Assembly: GCA_946480465.1 (NCBI GenBank) | Contig: CAMLJY010000004.1 | Location: 98,976-162,975 of the forward strand | DNA: 64,000 nt | Direction of reading: 5' to 3' | From: an uncultured Burkholderiales bacterium | GTDB lineage: Bacteria; Pseudomonadota; Gammaproteobacteria; Burkholderiales; Burkholderiaceae | Notes under the pieces: generated by a model | Database searches by the model: none | Seen by the model: only the letters and a program-made list of their open reading frames with translations | What the model was told of the DNA's origin: nothing | Part shown: one piece after another, positions 8,071 to 15,736 of the stretch | How positions within the stretch are numbered: the first letter of the stretch is position 1 | Layout of the letters: each line of letters starts with the position of its first letter | Program-made: the position numbers and the translations under genes

Positions 8071-9336
8071 CTACGCGATGAGGAAGGCGATCACCGCCAC
8101 CAGCGTCGGGGCCAGGGCCCCGAGCAGCAGCCCGCCCGCGCCGATGGACTCGTCGGCGAAGCCGCGCTTGAGCAGGGCGACGCCGGCCGGGTTCGGCGCG
8201 TTCGCGATGACGGTGAGCCCGCCGCCGGCCACCGCGCCGGCGACCAGCATGTACTTCGCTTCGTTGCTGATGCCGCTGATCTGCGAGCCCAGGTAGGTCA
8301 GCGCCGCGTTGTCGGTGATGGCGGTGAGGCCCAGCGCGCCGAAGAACAGCGCCACCGGCTCCAGGCTGGAGACGATGGGCTGCAGCCACCACCGCTGCAG
8401 GCCGCCCAGCACGACGAGTCCGGCAAGGAAGAAGGCCACCAGCAGCGATTCCTTGATGATCAGCGGGTTCTGGTGGCGCTCGTAGGCCTGGGAGAAGCCG
8501 AGGAACAGCAGGAACACGCCGAGGAAGGCGACCGGGTGGTGGGCCAGCAGCACCACCGCCGCCAGCAGCACCACGTGCACCGCCGCGATCGGCCACGGCA
8601 CCGGGGGCCGATCGGACCCCGGCGCGGCCGCGGGCGCGGCCCCGGCCTGCAGGTGGCGGCGCAGCACGAAGGCCGCCGCGCTCGCGTTGACGACGACCGC
8701 GATCGCCGCCTTCCAGCCGAAGGACGCGAACATGAAGGCGCTGTCCCACTGCCAGACGGAGGCCACCATCAGCACCGGCGGCGCGGCGTAGGAGGTGAGC
8801 GTGCCCCCGATCGACACGTTGACGAACAGCACGCCGAGCGCGAAGTACTTGACCCCTTCGGGCAGTTCGGGCCGGAAGACGATGGGCGCCAGCATCAGCG
8901 CGGCGATCGTCATCGCCGCGGGCTCGGTGACCAGCGACCCCATCAGCGGCACGGCGGCCAGGCCCAGCCAGGCGGTCGCGAGCGGCGTCGGGATGGGCGC
9001 CAGCCGTGCGATGGCCTGCACCGAGTTCAGGACGGTCGCCGAGATCGGCCTCGAGGCGGCGATGACCATCACGACGAAGACGAACAGCGGCTCGGTGTAG
9101 TTGCGCGATTCGGCGTAGGCAAGCGCCTCCTGGCCGTTGCTGACGAGCGCCATCGTGAGCACCAGCACCATGGCCCAGAAGCCGAAGACCACTTCGACCT
9201 CGCCGAGCAGGTGGAACAGGCCCGCGTGGCGGGGAAACCGATGCGCCAGCCGCTCGAACTGCTTGGTCGAGAAGGTGTGGAGCAGGGCGATGGCGAAGAT
9301 CGCGCCGGCAATCAGGTCGATGGTGGAAGTGGGCAT
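8071..9336 (-). CDS. Putative Na+/H+ antiporter (Na_H_antiport_3-like)
   Basis: A 421-residue polytopic membrane protein with about eleven hydrophobic segments. It contains a conserved-looking GTLTSYAAPPVLMVA stretch and a C-terminal TVIANAPNPAGVALLKRGF motif, which I associate with the putative Na+/H+ antiporter family (PF07399) and related arsenite/citrate-type carriers. It would exchange cations across the inner membrane; substrate is unproven. The start at 9336 places the first hydrophobic helix near the N-terminus. No strong ribosome binding site is seen. Confidence 0.75.
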   Translation of the reverse strand: MPTSTIDLIAGAIFAIALLHTFSTKQFERLAHRFPRHAGLFHLLGEVEVVFGFWAMVLVLTMALVSNGQEALAYAESRNYTEPLFVFVVMVIAASRPISATVLNSVQAIARLAPIPTPLATAWLGLAAVPLMGSLVTEPAAMTIAALMLAPIVFRPELPEGVKYFALGVLFVNVSIGGTLTSYAAPPVLMVASVWQWDSAFMFASFGWKAAIAVVVNASAAAFVLRRHLQAGAAPAAAPGSDRPPVPWPIAAVHVVLLAAVVLLAHHPVAFLGVFLLFLGFSQAYERHQNPLIIKESLLVAFFLAGLVVLGGLQRWWLQPIVSSLEPVALFFGALGLTAITDNAALTYLGSQISGISNEAKYMLVAGAVAGGGLTVIANAPNPAGVALLKRGFADESIGAGGLLLGALAPTLVAVIAFLIA

Positions 9337-9471
9337 GCGAAAGGCGGTCGAGGCAAGGCTGCGTGGCGGCCCGACCAGCGCATCAACCTGCCACACCCCC
9401 ATGGCGTGGCACCCGGGCGCGGAGTCTACTGGACAGGCCGTCCCGTTCGTCCGCGCGGTGCTCGGCAGGCT

Positions 9472-9801
9472 TCAGGCGGAAGCCATGCGCTTGCACTCCT
9501 CGGCGCATCGGCGGCAGGCCTGCGCGCAGGCCTGGCAGTGCTGGTGCTCGTGCCGCGCGCACTCGTCGCCGCAGGCCTGGCACACCTGGGCGCACAACTG
9601 GCACAGCGGCTCGGCGAACTCGCTGCCGCGTGCCATGTACCCGGCCGCCATCCGGCAGATGGCGGCACAGTCGATGTCGAGCGCGATGCAGCGGGCCATC
9701 GCCTTCACGTCCTGCTCGCGCAGGCAGGCGGTGGCGCAGTGGTCGCAGGCGTCCGCGCAGGCGTTGCACGCTTCGACGCAGGCTTGGTGGATCTGGTGCA
9801 T
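9472..9801 (-). CDS. Four-helix-bundle copper-binding protein (DUF326/Csp-like)
   Basis: A 109-residue, cysteine-rich protein with about 16 cysteines arranged as CxxxC and CxxC repeats along predicted helices (ACVEACNACADACDHCATAC; CQLCAQVCQACGDEC). This is the pattern of DUF326 copper-storage proteins, in which cysteines line the core of a four-helix bundle and hold many Cu(I) ions. No export signal is visible, so it is probably cytosolic like Csp3. A strong AAGGAG lies just before the ATG at 9801. It stands alone, about 9 kb from the copper island. The 194-base gap upstream, to tctA, holds no gene. Confidence 0.92.
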   Translation of the reverse strand: MHQIHQACVEACNACADACDHCATACLREQDVKAMARCIALDIDCAAICRMAAGYMARGSEFAEPLCQLCAQVCQACGDECARHEHQHCQACAQACRRCAEECKRMASA

Positions 9802-9995
9802 GGACTTCTCCTTCGAGAGGTGGCAGGGGCCCGCCGCGGGCCGTCAATGCGGCCCGGCGGACGGAGGGCCAAGGCCGGTTCCGGCCTGACGGCCATCGGG
9901 CGCGTCCCGGCGGCCTTGGTTCCGGCCTGCTGGGCAAGGCCGGAGCCCGCGCCCGATGGTCCGCCGTGGCCGAGCAGCCGCGGCCGCGAGGCACC

Positions 9996-11501
9996 TCAGG
10001 CTTCCTGGAACGCCAGCTCCCGCTTGCTGCGCACCGCCGGCAGCGTCACGGCCACCAGCAGCAAGGCGGCGGCCACCAGCAGGCCGGCCGACAGCGGCCG
10101 CTGCGCGAAGGTGTTCCAGTCGCCGCGCGACAGCAGCAGCGCGCGGCGCAGGTTCTCTTCCATCATCGGCCCGAGGATGAAGCCCAGCAGCAGCGGCGCC
10201 GGCTCGCAGCGCAGGCGATAGAACGCGAAGCCGAGCACTGCGAACAGGGCCACCATGTAGACGTCGAAGGTATTGTTGTTGACCGAGTAGACGCCGATGC
10301 AGCAGAACGCCGCGATGGCGGGAAACAGGAAGCGGTAGGGCACGGTGAGCAGGCGGATCCAGATGCCGATCAGGGGCAGGTTCAGGATCACCAGCATCAG
10401 GTTGCCGATCCACATCGATGCGATCAGGCCCCAGAACAGCTCGGGGTTGCTGGTCATCACCTGCGGCCCCGGCTGGATGCCCTTGATCGTCATCGCGCCG
10501 ACCATCAGCGCCATCACCGCGTTCGGCGGAATGCCGAGGGTCAGCATCGGGATGAACGAGGTCTGGGCGCCGGCGTTGTTGGCCGATTCAGGCCCTGCCA
10601 CGCCGCGGATGTCACCCTTGCCGAACTGGCTGGACTGGCGCGCCAGCTTCTTCTCCAGCGTGTACGCGGCGAAGGACGACAGCAGCGAGCCGCCCCCCGG
10701 CAGGACGCCCAGCAGCGAACCCAGCGCCGTGCCGCGCAGCACGGCGGGGGCGGCGAGGCGGAAATCCTCGCGCGTCGGCCACAGGCCCTTCACGTCCTTG
10801 GTGAACACCTCGCGCTGCTCCGCGGGGCGGCCCAGGTTGGCGATGATCTCGGCGAAGCCGAAGAGGCCCATGGCCAGTGCCACGACGCTCACACCGTCCG
10901 TTAGCTCCGGAATGTCGAAGCTGTAGCGCGGCACGCCGGAGATGACGTCGGTGTTCACCTGCCCGATCAGCAGGCCGAGCAGGATCATCGCCACCGCCTT
11001 GATCAGCGAGCCGGAGGCCAGCACCACCGCGCCGATGAGGCCCAGCACCATCAGGGAGAAATACTCCGCCGGACCGAACTGGAAGGCCAGTTCGGTCAGC
11101 GGTGGCGCGAAGGCGGCGATGACCAGCGTGGCCACCGTGCCCGCGAAGAAGGACCCCAGGCCCGCGGCGGCCAGCGCCGGTCCCGCGCGGCCGCTGCGGG
11201 CCATCTGGTAGCCGTCGATGGCGGTGACGACCGAGGCCGATTCGCCCGGCACGTTGATCAGGATGGCGGTCGTGGAGCCGCCGTACTGCGAGCCGTAGTA
11301 GATGCCCGCCAGCATGACCAGCGCCGGCGTCGCGTCGAGCGAATAGATCGACGGCAGCAGCATCGCGATGGTGGTCACGGAGCCGAGGCCGGGCAGCACG
11401 CCGATCAGCGTGCCCAGCAGGCAGCCCATGAAGGCATACAGCAGGTTCTGCAGCGACAGCGCCGTTTGCAGGCCGAGGGCGAGGTTCTCGATCATTTCCA
11501 T
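9996..11501 (-). CDS. tctA: Tripartite tricarboxylate transporter, large permease TctA
   Basis: A 501-residue membrane protein with the TctA family pattern. An N-terminal GVLPGLGSVTTIAMLLP segment and an internal GVLPGGGSLLSSFAAYTLEKK repeat are followed by SFIPMLTLGIPPNAVMALMVGAMTIKGIQPGP. It is the large membrane subunit of a secondary transporter that takes up di- or tricarboxylates delivered by a periplasmic TctC protein. GAGGCAGCC precedes the ATG, and the gene lies 7 bases after tctB. No tctC gene is in the window, so the binding protein must be encoded elsewhere. The actual substrate is unknown. Confidence 0.94.
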   Translation of the reverse strand: MEMIENLALGLQTALSLQNLLYAFMGCLLGTLIGVLPGLGSVTTIAMLLPSIYSLDATPALVMLAGIYYGSQYGGSTTAILINVPGESASVVTAIDGYQMARSGRAGPALAAAGLGSFFAGTVATLVIAAFAPPLTELAFQFGPAEYFSLMVLGLIGAVVLASGSLIKAVAMILLGLLIGQVNTDVISGVPRYSFDIPELTDGVSVVALAMGLFGFAEIIANLGRPAEQREVFTKDVKGLWPTREDFRLAAPAVLRGTALGSLLGVLPGGGSLLSSFAAYTLEKKLARQSSQFGKGDIRGVAGPESANNAGAQTSFIPMLTLGIPPNAVMALMVGAMTIKGIQPGPQVMTSNPELFWGLIASMWIGNLMLVILNLPLIGIWIRLLTVPYRFLFPAIAAFCCIGVYSVNNNTFDVYMVALFAVLGFAFYRLRCEPAPLLLGFILGPMMEENLRRALLLSRGDWNTFAQRPLSAGLLVAAALLLVAVTLPAVRSKRELAFQEA

Positions 11502-11508
11502 GGCTGCC

Positions 11509-11967
11509 TCACGACATGAACGCCGGCCACACGGGGATGGTCAGCTGCAGTCCCTTGATGAACACGGCCCACGATCCGGCGGTGAGCACGAGGCAGTTCA
11601 GCAGCACTTCGCGCCAGCGGAACTGGTCCGACGCCGTGCTGATGACGATGATGAGCAGCGGCAGCGTCAAGGCCATGCCCAGCCGGGGCAAGGCCAGGCC
11701 GAACGCCACGATGGCGGCGACGACGATCACCAGCGGCCGCCAGCGGATCGGGCCCATCGGCGCTGGCGCCGATGCACCGATCAGCGACTTGGCGGTGATC
11801 ACGGTCCCCAGCAGGGCGAGCAGCAGGCCGAGCCCGAGCGGGAAGTAGCCGGGCCCGGGCCGAACGGAGCTGCCCATCGAGTAGTTCGAGGCCCCGATCG
11901 CGAACCCGGCGCCTGCCACGGCGAACAGGAGGCCGGACCAGAAGTCTTCGCGGTTTCTCGCACGCAT
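11509..11967 (-). CDS. tctB: Tripartite tricarboxylate transporter, small permease TctB
   Basis: A 152-residue protein with four membrane helices, typical of TctB. The loop SMGSSVRPGPGYFPLGLGLLLALLG (about residues 30-54) carries the GPGYFP motif of the family. It pairs with TctA just downstream to form the membrane part of the transporter. GAGAGGGC lies before the ATG, and an ATTTGCACAAAT dyad lies 20 bases upstream of the start, in the presumed promoter, so the operon is a likely target of the MarR regulator encoded at 17491-18018. Confidence 0.92.
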   Translation of the reverse strand: MRARNREDFWSGLLFAVAGAGFAIGASNYSMGSSVRPGPGYFPLGLGLLLALLGTVITAKSLIGASAPAPMGPIRWRPLVIVVAAIVAFGLALPRLGMALTLPLLIIVISTASDQFRWREVLLNCLVLTAGSWAVFIKGLQLTIPVWPAFMS

Positions 11968-11986
11968 GATGTTGCCCTCTCAATTG

Positions 11987-11998
11987 ATTTGCACAAAT
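11987..11998. promoter_or_regulatory. Candidate MarR operator at the tctBA promoter
   Basis: ATTTG-CA-CAAAT is an exact 5-bp inverted repeat with a 2-bp spacer, followed by GTA. It sits 20 bases upstream of the tctB start. On the reverse strand TACATT at its edge could serve as a -10 element, so binding would block RNA polymerase. AT-rich dyads are rare in this sequence and three close relatives occur nearby (12118, 13185, 17430). Confidence 0.7.
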
Positions 11999-12117
11999 GT
12001 AGAAAGGGGGGCGCGCGGAGCGCATGCGTACTTCCCGCACAGGGGCCTTTGGATTCGCGCGGGTTTCGCCTCCGGCGCGCGAACCCATCCGGGGCGCGCG
12101 GCCGGGCGCGGCACTGC

Positions 12118-12129
12118 ATTGTGACAAAT
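12118..12129. promoter_or_regulatory. Candidate MarR operator at the small-RNA promoter
   Basis: ATTGT-GA-CAAAT (one mismatch from a perfect dyad), followed by GTATACT. The TATACT at 12131-12136 is a good forward -10 element directly abutting the dyad. No good -35 is seen, which is common for regulated promoters. No forward-strand gene follows; the only downstream element is the terminator-ended transcript. Confidence 0.65.
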
Positions 12130-12142
12130 GTATACTTCTGCA

Positions 12143-12212
12143 GTCGCAGTTTGCCTGGCGGCGAACCGCGGCACAGGAGTTCGGGGGCCTCTTCGGAGGC
12201 CCCCTTTTTTTT
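12143..12212 (+). ncRNA. Candidate small RNA of about 70 nt
   Basis: A forward -10 element (TATACT, 12131-12136) is followed by about 40 bases without a convincing gene and then by a perfect rho-independent terminator (12183-12212). Both flanking genes (tctB and the MscS gene) read in the opposite direction, so the terminator cannot serve either of them. The simplest reading is a short independent transcript starting near 12143, controlled by the dyad at 12118. Start site and function are inferred. A very short peptide cannot be excluded. Confidence 0.55.
12183..12212 (+). terminator. Strong rho-independent terminator, forward strand
   Basis: GGGGGCCTC, a TTCG tetraloop, then GAGGCCCCC form a perfect 9-bp GC-rich stem (12183-12204), followed by eight T residues (12205-12212). 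The T-tract is on the forward strand only. No annotated forward gene lies upstream within many kilobases, which makes it an orphan terminator and supports a small transcript here. Confidence 0.9.
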
Positions 12213-12256
12213 CGCCCGGCCTCTCCCGGCCGGGCGCCGGGCGCAGCGCCGCGGCC

Positions 12257-13141
12257 TCAGGCCGGCTGCGCTTCCTCCGCCAGCGCGGTGCGTCCGGCGT
12301 AGACGGTGAGGTGCGGGAACGGGATCTCGACGCCGCGCCGATCGAAGGCTTCCTTGATCCGCTGCAGGAAGGCGCGGCGGACCGTCCACTGGGCCAGCGG
12401 GGCCACCTTGAACCGGCTGCGCAGCACGACGGCGCTGTCGTCGAGACGCTCGACCCCGGCGATCTCCAGGTCATCGAGGATCAGCGGGGCGAGGGCTTCG
12501 TCCGCCCGCATCGCCGCACCCACCCCTCGGATGATGTCCAACGCTTCGTTCACGCTTTCGCGGTAGGCCACGCCGACGTCCATCACCGCGAAGGCAAAGC
12601 CGCGGCTCATGTTCGTGACGGTGGTGATGAGGTTGTTGGGAATGAAATGGACGTTGCCGTCGTAGTCGCGCAGGCGCACGTGCCGCAGCGTGATGTCCTC
12701 CACCAGGCCGCCGATGCCGGCCACGTTGACGACGTCGCCGGTGCGGATCTGGTCCTCGAACAGCAGGAAGAATCCGGTGAAGTAATCCTTCACCAGGCTC
12801 TGGGCGCCAAAGCCGATGGCCAGGCCCACCACCCCCGCCGCACCCAGGATGGGCGCCAGGGAAACGCCAACCTCGGCGAGCACCAGCATGACGGCGATGG
12901 CGCTGATGACGAGGGCCACCAGGTAGCGGATCACGCGGCCGAGCGTTTCCGCGCGGCGTGCCGCCTCGATGCCTTCCAGGCGCGCCTGGATGCGGATGCG
13001 CACGCCCCGCACGAGGCGCTGCAGCACGGCGATGGCGATCCACGCCGCGGCCACGATCAGCACGATGCGGACAGCCGCCAGGGCCGGGCCGTACCACTGG
13101 TTCCAGTCCACGCCTGCGAGGTGTGTGAACAGCTCGCTCAT
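12257..13141 (-). CDS. mscS: MscS-family mechanosensitive channel
   Basis: A 294-residue protein with three N-terminal helices (about 20-40, 70-92, 95-125). The pore-lining third helix carries the glycine/alanine pattern GAAGVVGLAIGFGAQSLVKDYFTGFF, followed by the beta domain (EDQIRTGDVV) and the C-terminal alpha/beta domain (IPFPHLTVY). Such channels open on hypo-osmotic shock and release solutes. Length is close to E. coli MscS (286). CGGAGAC precedes the ATG, and a 12-bp dyad (13185-13196) lies 44 bases upstream, linking it to the putative MarR regulon. Confidence 0.93.
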   Translation of the reverse strand: MSELFTHLAGVDWNQWYGPALAAVRIVLIVAAAWIAIAVLQRLVRGVRIRIQARLEGIEAARRAETLGRVIRYLVALVISAIAVMLVLAEVGVSLAPILGAAGVVGLAIGFGAQSLVKDYFTGFFLLFEDQIRTGDVVNVAGIGGLVEDITLRHVRLRDYDGNVHFIPNNLITTVTNMSRGFAFAVMDVGVAYRESVNEALDIIRGVGAAMRADEALAPLILDDLEIAGVERLDDSAVVLRSRFKVAPLAQWTVRRAFLQRIKEAFDRRGVEIPFPHLTVYAGRTALAEEAQPA

Positions 13142-13184
13142 TCAGTCTCCGAGAGGGTCAAGATGCATGCCCGGACCATAATGC

Positions 13185-13196
13185 ATTTTCACAAAT
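13185..13196. promoter_or_regulatory. Candidate MarR operator upstream of mscS
   Basis: ATTTT-CA-CAAAT, one mismatch from the perfect dyad, followed by GTTC. It lies between the DUF5985 gene end and the mscS start, 44 bases upstream of the latter. On the reverse strand the dyad is followed by GCATTATGG, whose CATTAT could be a -10 element. Confidence 0.6.
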
Positions 13197-13241
13197 GTTC
13201 ATCGCCGACCGACCGTGCCGAAGGGATTCGGGCGGCCCGGC

Positions 13242-13517
13242 CTACCGCCGGCCGGGCCGGTTCTTGTCCCAGATCGCGAGCAGGATCAGCCCGTAGGTGA
13301 CGAGGCGGACGAGGTAGTGCACCGGCGAGTCGTCCTCGTTCCACGAGTTGGTGAGCGCCATGTCGAAGCGGTTGACCGCCTCGATCCAGAACGCGAGCAT
13401 GAAGAACAGAAAGAAGCGGTCGCGCGTGCTGAGCCAGTAGCGCAGGAAGAACAGGCCTGCGAAGAACGAGCCGATGGCGATGCCGCCCAGCAGCGTGTGG
13501 TTCAGGGGGTCGATCAC
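13242..13517 (-). CDS. DUF5985-family membrane protein (copy 2)
   Basis: A 91-residue protein with three hydrophobic segments and the DUF5985-like pattern GGIAIGSFFAGLFFLRYWLSTRDRFFLFF...FWIEAVNR. The function of this family is unknown; members usually occur in tandem pairs in proteobacteria. Its start lies 1 base from the end of the other DUF5985 gene, so the two are co-translated. It is the last gene of the run that begins with the MarR gene. RYWLxTRDxFF and an acidic NEDDSPVHYLVR loop are the most conserved-looking parts. Confidence 0.82.
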   Translation of the reverse strand: MIDPLNHTLLGGIAIGSFFAGLFFLRYWLSTRDRFFLFFMLAFWIEAVNRFDMALTNSWNEDDSPVHYLVRLVTYGLILLAIWDKNRPGRR

Positions 13518-13518
13518 C

Positions 13519-13776
13519 TCAGTCGCCCTCCAGGATCAGCCCGGTCAGCAGCAGCATGACGGAGACCAGCGCGACGACGAGCCGCCAGGTCGAGAGGTCC
13601 GCCGCGGTCAGCACCAGCCTGTCCAGCACCAGCAGCACGTTGTTCACCGTGAGGCCGCCGAAGCACAGCGCGCTCCACAGCAGCATCCGGGCGTGGGTCT
13701 TCAGGTAGGCCCGCAGCAGCAGCCACGCGCAGCAGCAGGCCGTGGCGGCACACAGGAAGTAGACGATCTTGGCCAC
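13519..13776 (-). CDS. DUF5985-family membrane protein (copy 1)
   Basis: An 85-residue protein with three hydrophobic helices. LRAYLKTHARMLLWSALCFGGLTVNNVLLVLDRLVL corresponds to the same positions as the FLRYWLSTRDRFF...EAVNRF segment of the next gene, so the pair probably arose by duplication and may form a heteromeric complex. It starts with GTG immediately after the stop of the upstream winged-helix-like gene. Function unknown. Confidence 0.8.
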   Translation of the reverse strand: MAKIVYFLCAATACCCAWLLLRAYLKTHARMLLWSALCFGGLTVNNVLLVLDRLVLTAADLSTWRLVVALVSVMLLLTGLILEGD

Positions 13777-14172
13777 TCACCGGTCCCTTCTCAGCTTGAA
13801 CGCGTCCGCGAACCGCTGGGCGGTGCGCTGGGTCGCGTCGTGGATGAGCTTCGTCACGCCGACGAGATCTTCGGCATAGGCCCGGGCCAGTGCGTCCAGC
13901 AGGCCGTCCAGCGCGGGGTTGCCCGGTTCGTAGCGGTACTGCCCTTCGTCGCAGCACAGCAGACCCGCGTCGCACAGCGATTGCAGCAGGTTCACCGCCA
14001 CCTGCTCGGGGACGTAGAGCCGCGCGCCGACCTCGGCCGCGCTGCGCCGCTGGCCGGGCTGCGTATGCATCAGGAGCACGGCCTCCAGGTGCGGGACGGA
14101 GGGGATGCTGGTCAGGATGAAGCGCTTGAGGTCGGGAGACATGCTGCTCAGGGAGGCGCGGCGAGCGCGCAC
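13777..14172 (-). CDS. Small winged-helix-like hypothetical protein
   Basis: A protein of up to 131 residues. The middle (PHLEAVLLMHTQPGQRRSAAEVGARLYVPEQVAVNLLQSLCDAGLLCCDEGQYRYEP) reads like a winged-helix domain: helix, recognition helix, then a short beta wing. The C-terminal third is a charged amphipathic helix. It may be a DNA-binding or protein-binding adaptor; it is not a recognised named family. The GTG at 14172 (GAAGAAG upstream, 7 bases from the previous stop) is used; ATG at 14142 is an alternative. It often occurs, as here, just before the paired DUF5985 genes, an association I recall but cannot check. Confidence 0.7.
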   Translation of the reverse strand: MRARRASLSSMSPDLKRFILTSIPSVPHLEAVLLMHTQPGQRRSAAEVGARLYVPEQVAVNLLQSLCDAGLLCCDEGQYRYEPGNPALDGLLDALARAYAEDLVGVTKLIHDATQRTAQRFADAFKLRRDR

Positions 14173-14179
14173 GGCTTCT

Positions 14180-15736
14180 TCAGGCCGCGACGGGGTCGGC
14201 CGGTACGTCTTCCGTCAGCGCGGACAACTCGGCGAACGAGTCCACGCGCACGATGTTCGGCACGCGCAGCACCTCGGGCGATTTCGGATCCATCGCGAAG
14301 GCGCGGTCCACCCGGCGCAGCAGGCCGATGTCGTTGATGTTGTCGCCGACGGCCCAGGTCGTCGCGATGCGGGGCTCCGCCGGGTCTTCCAGGAAGCGCG
14401 CGAGCACGTGGCTCTTGCAGATCGGCGCGCCCTCTCCGGCGTCGAGCGGCTGGAAGGCCGGGTTGATGCGCAGGCGGCCGCTGCAGACGTCGCTGTCGAA
14501 CTGCACCGTGTGCGCCAGCGCGAAGTCGGCGAACACGCGGCGGCGCAGGATCTCGGCCGCGACGAAATAGCTGTCGCTGACCACGCCCACCATGAAGCCG
14601 TTGCGGCGCATCCGGTTCACGAAGGCGATGGCTCCGGGCCGCAGCCGCAGGCTGCGGGCCACCTGTTCGAACTGCCGGCGGTGCACGAACTTGAAGAGTG
14701 CCGCGATGCGTTCGCTGCGCGTGACGGCGTCCCCCGCCGGATCGTCGAGCAGGCCGGCCAGCGCCTGCTCGCGGCCGGTGGCGCGCGCCAGTTCGACGAT
14801 GAAGCGCTCCGAGGTGATCGTGCCGTCCATGTCCAGCAGCAGCAGGCGCTGCCGGTTGCGGCGGCGGGTGAGGATGTATTCGATCGACGCGGTGGCCAGC
14901 CGCTGCGTCTCGTACATCGCGGCGATCTGCTCGACGTGCAGCCGCCCGGCCTCACGCGCGCGCGAGTAGATGACGCGCGACACCTCGTTGGCCATCGCCG
15001 TCAGGTCCAGCAGCGGCTGGCTGTCGTGCTCGAGCGAGCCGATGTCGACCTCGACCACGCGTGCGCCGCTGCGGTGGGCGTCCAGCAGCAGGCCGATGTC
15101 CACGCCGTAGCCGTTCTCGAACTCGAGCGTCTGCAGCAGCGAGCGGCGCGCCGCGATGATGCCGCCCAGCGGCTGGGCATAGTGCGACAGCTCGGGGAAG
15201 AACACCTTCAGCATCGGCTTGGCCGTGAGTTCGGTGACGCGGCCGCCGCCGCGGCCGAACCGGGCCTTGACGAAGTCGGCCTCGCCGCGCAGCAGCGGCC
15301 GGCACAGGTCGGTCACGATGCCGGGCCGCAGGCCGGCCAGGTCGCCGTCGAGGTAGACGATCAGCTCGCACTGGCCTTCGCCGAGGCCGTCGTGCATCGA
15401 CGCACCCTTGCCGAGCATCGTGCTCGTTATCACGTGGGCCCCGGCGCGGCGGGCGAGCGCGGCGGTGTCGTCGATCGAGCTGTCGTCCACGACGATCACC
15501 TCCGCCGTGGCCGGGTCGGACAGCGCGTAGCGGACCACGTCGGCGATGCGCGCCGCTTCGTTCAGTGCCGGGATGACGACGGTGGCGCAGGCCTGCATGG
15601 GCAGCTGGAGCACCGCGGCCGCCAGCTGCGGCGGTGCCGCCTGGGGCCGAGCCGGCGCGGCCCGGCGGCGTGCTGCCATGACCCGGCCGGCCTGCTGCAG
15701 CAGCCAGCGCCACGCCGTGCGAAGAAAGTCGTTCAT
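14180..15736 (-). CDS. Bifunctional glucosyl-3-phosphoglycerate synthase (GT81) - HAD phosphatase fusion
   Basis: A 518-residue, two-domain protein. Residues ~50-260 form a GT-A glycosyltransferase with VVIPALNE, the YLDGDL metal site (Asp130/Asp132), and the GGGRVTEL...QPLGG...GYGVDIGLLLD series typical of actinobacterial GpgS (family GT81), which joins glucose from NDP-glucose to 3-phosphoglycerate. Residues ~298-500 form a SerB-like HAD phosphatase (DMDGT, Asp302/Asp304; SDSYF; GDNINDIGLL). Together they would make the compatible solute glucosylglycerate in one polypeptide. AAGGAG precedes the ATG, which overlaps the ClC gene's stop. Sugar donor and product are inferred from family. Confidence 0.82.
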   Translation of the reverse strand: MNDFLRTAWRWLLQQAGRVMAARRRAAPARPQAAPPQLAAAVLQLPMQACATVVIPALNEAARIADVVRYALSDPATAEVIVVDDSSIDDTAALARRAGAHVITSTMLGKGASMHDGLGEGQCELIVYLDGDLAGLRPGIVTDLCRPLLRGEADFVKARFGRGGGRVTELTAKPMLKVFFPELSHYAQPLGGIIAARRSLLQTLEFENGYGVDIGLLLDAHRSGARVVEVDIGSLEHDSQPLLDLTAMANEVSRVIYSRAREAGRLHVEQIAAMYETQRLATASIEYILTRRRNRQRLLLLDMDGTITSERFIVELARATGREQALAGLLDDPAGDAVTRSERIAALFKFVHRRQFEQVARSLRLRPGAIAFVNRMRRNGFMVGVVSDSYFVAAEILRRRVFADFALAHTVQFDSDVCSGRLRINPAFQPLDAGEGAPICKSHVLARFLEDPAEPRIATTWAVGDNINDIGLLRRVDRAFAMDPKSPEVLRVPNIVRVDSFAELSALTEDVPADPVAA

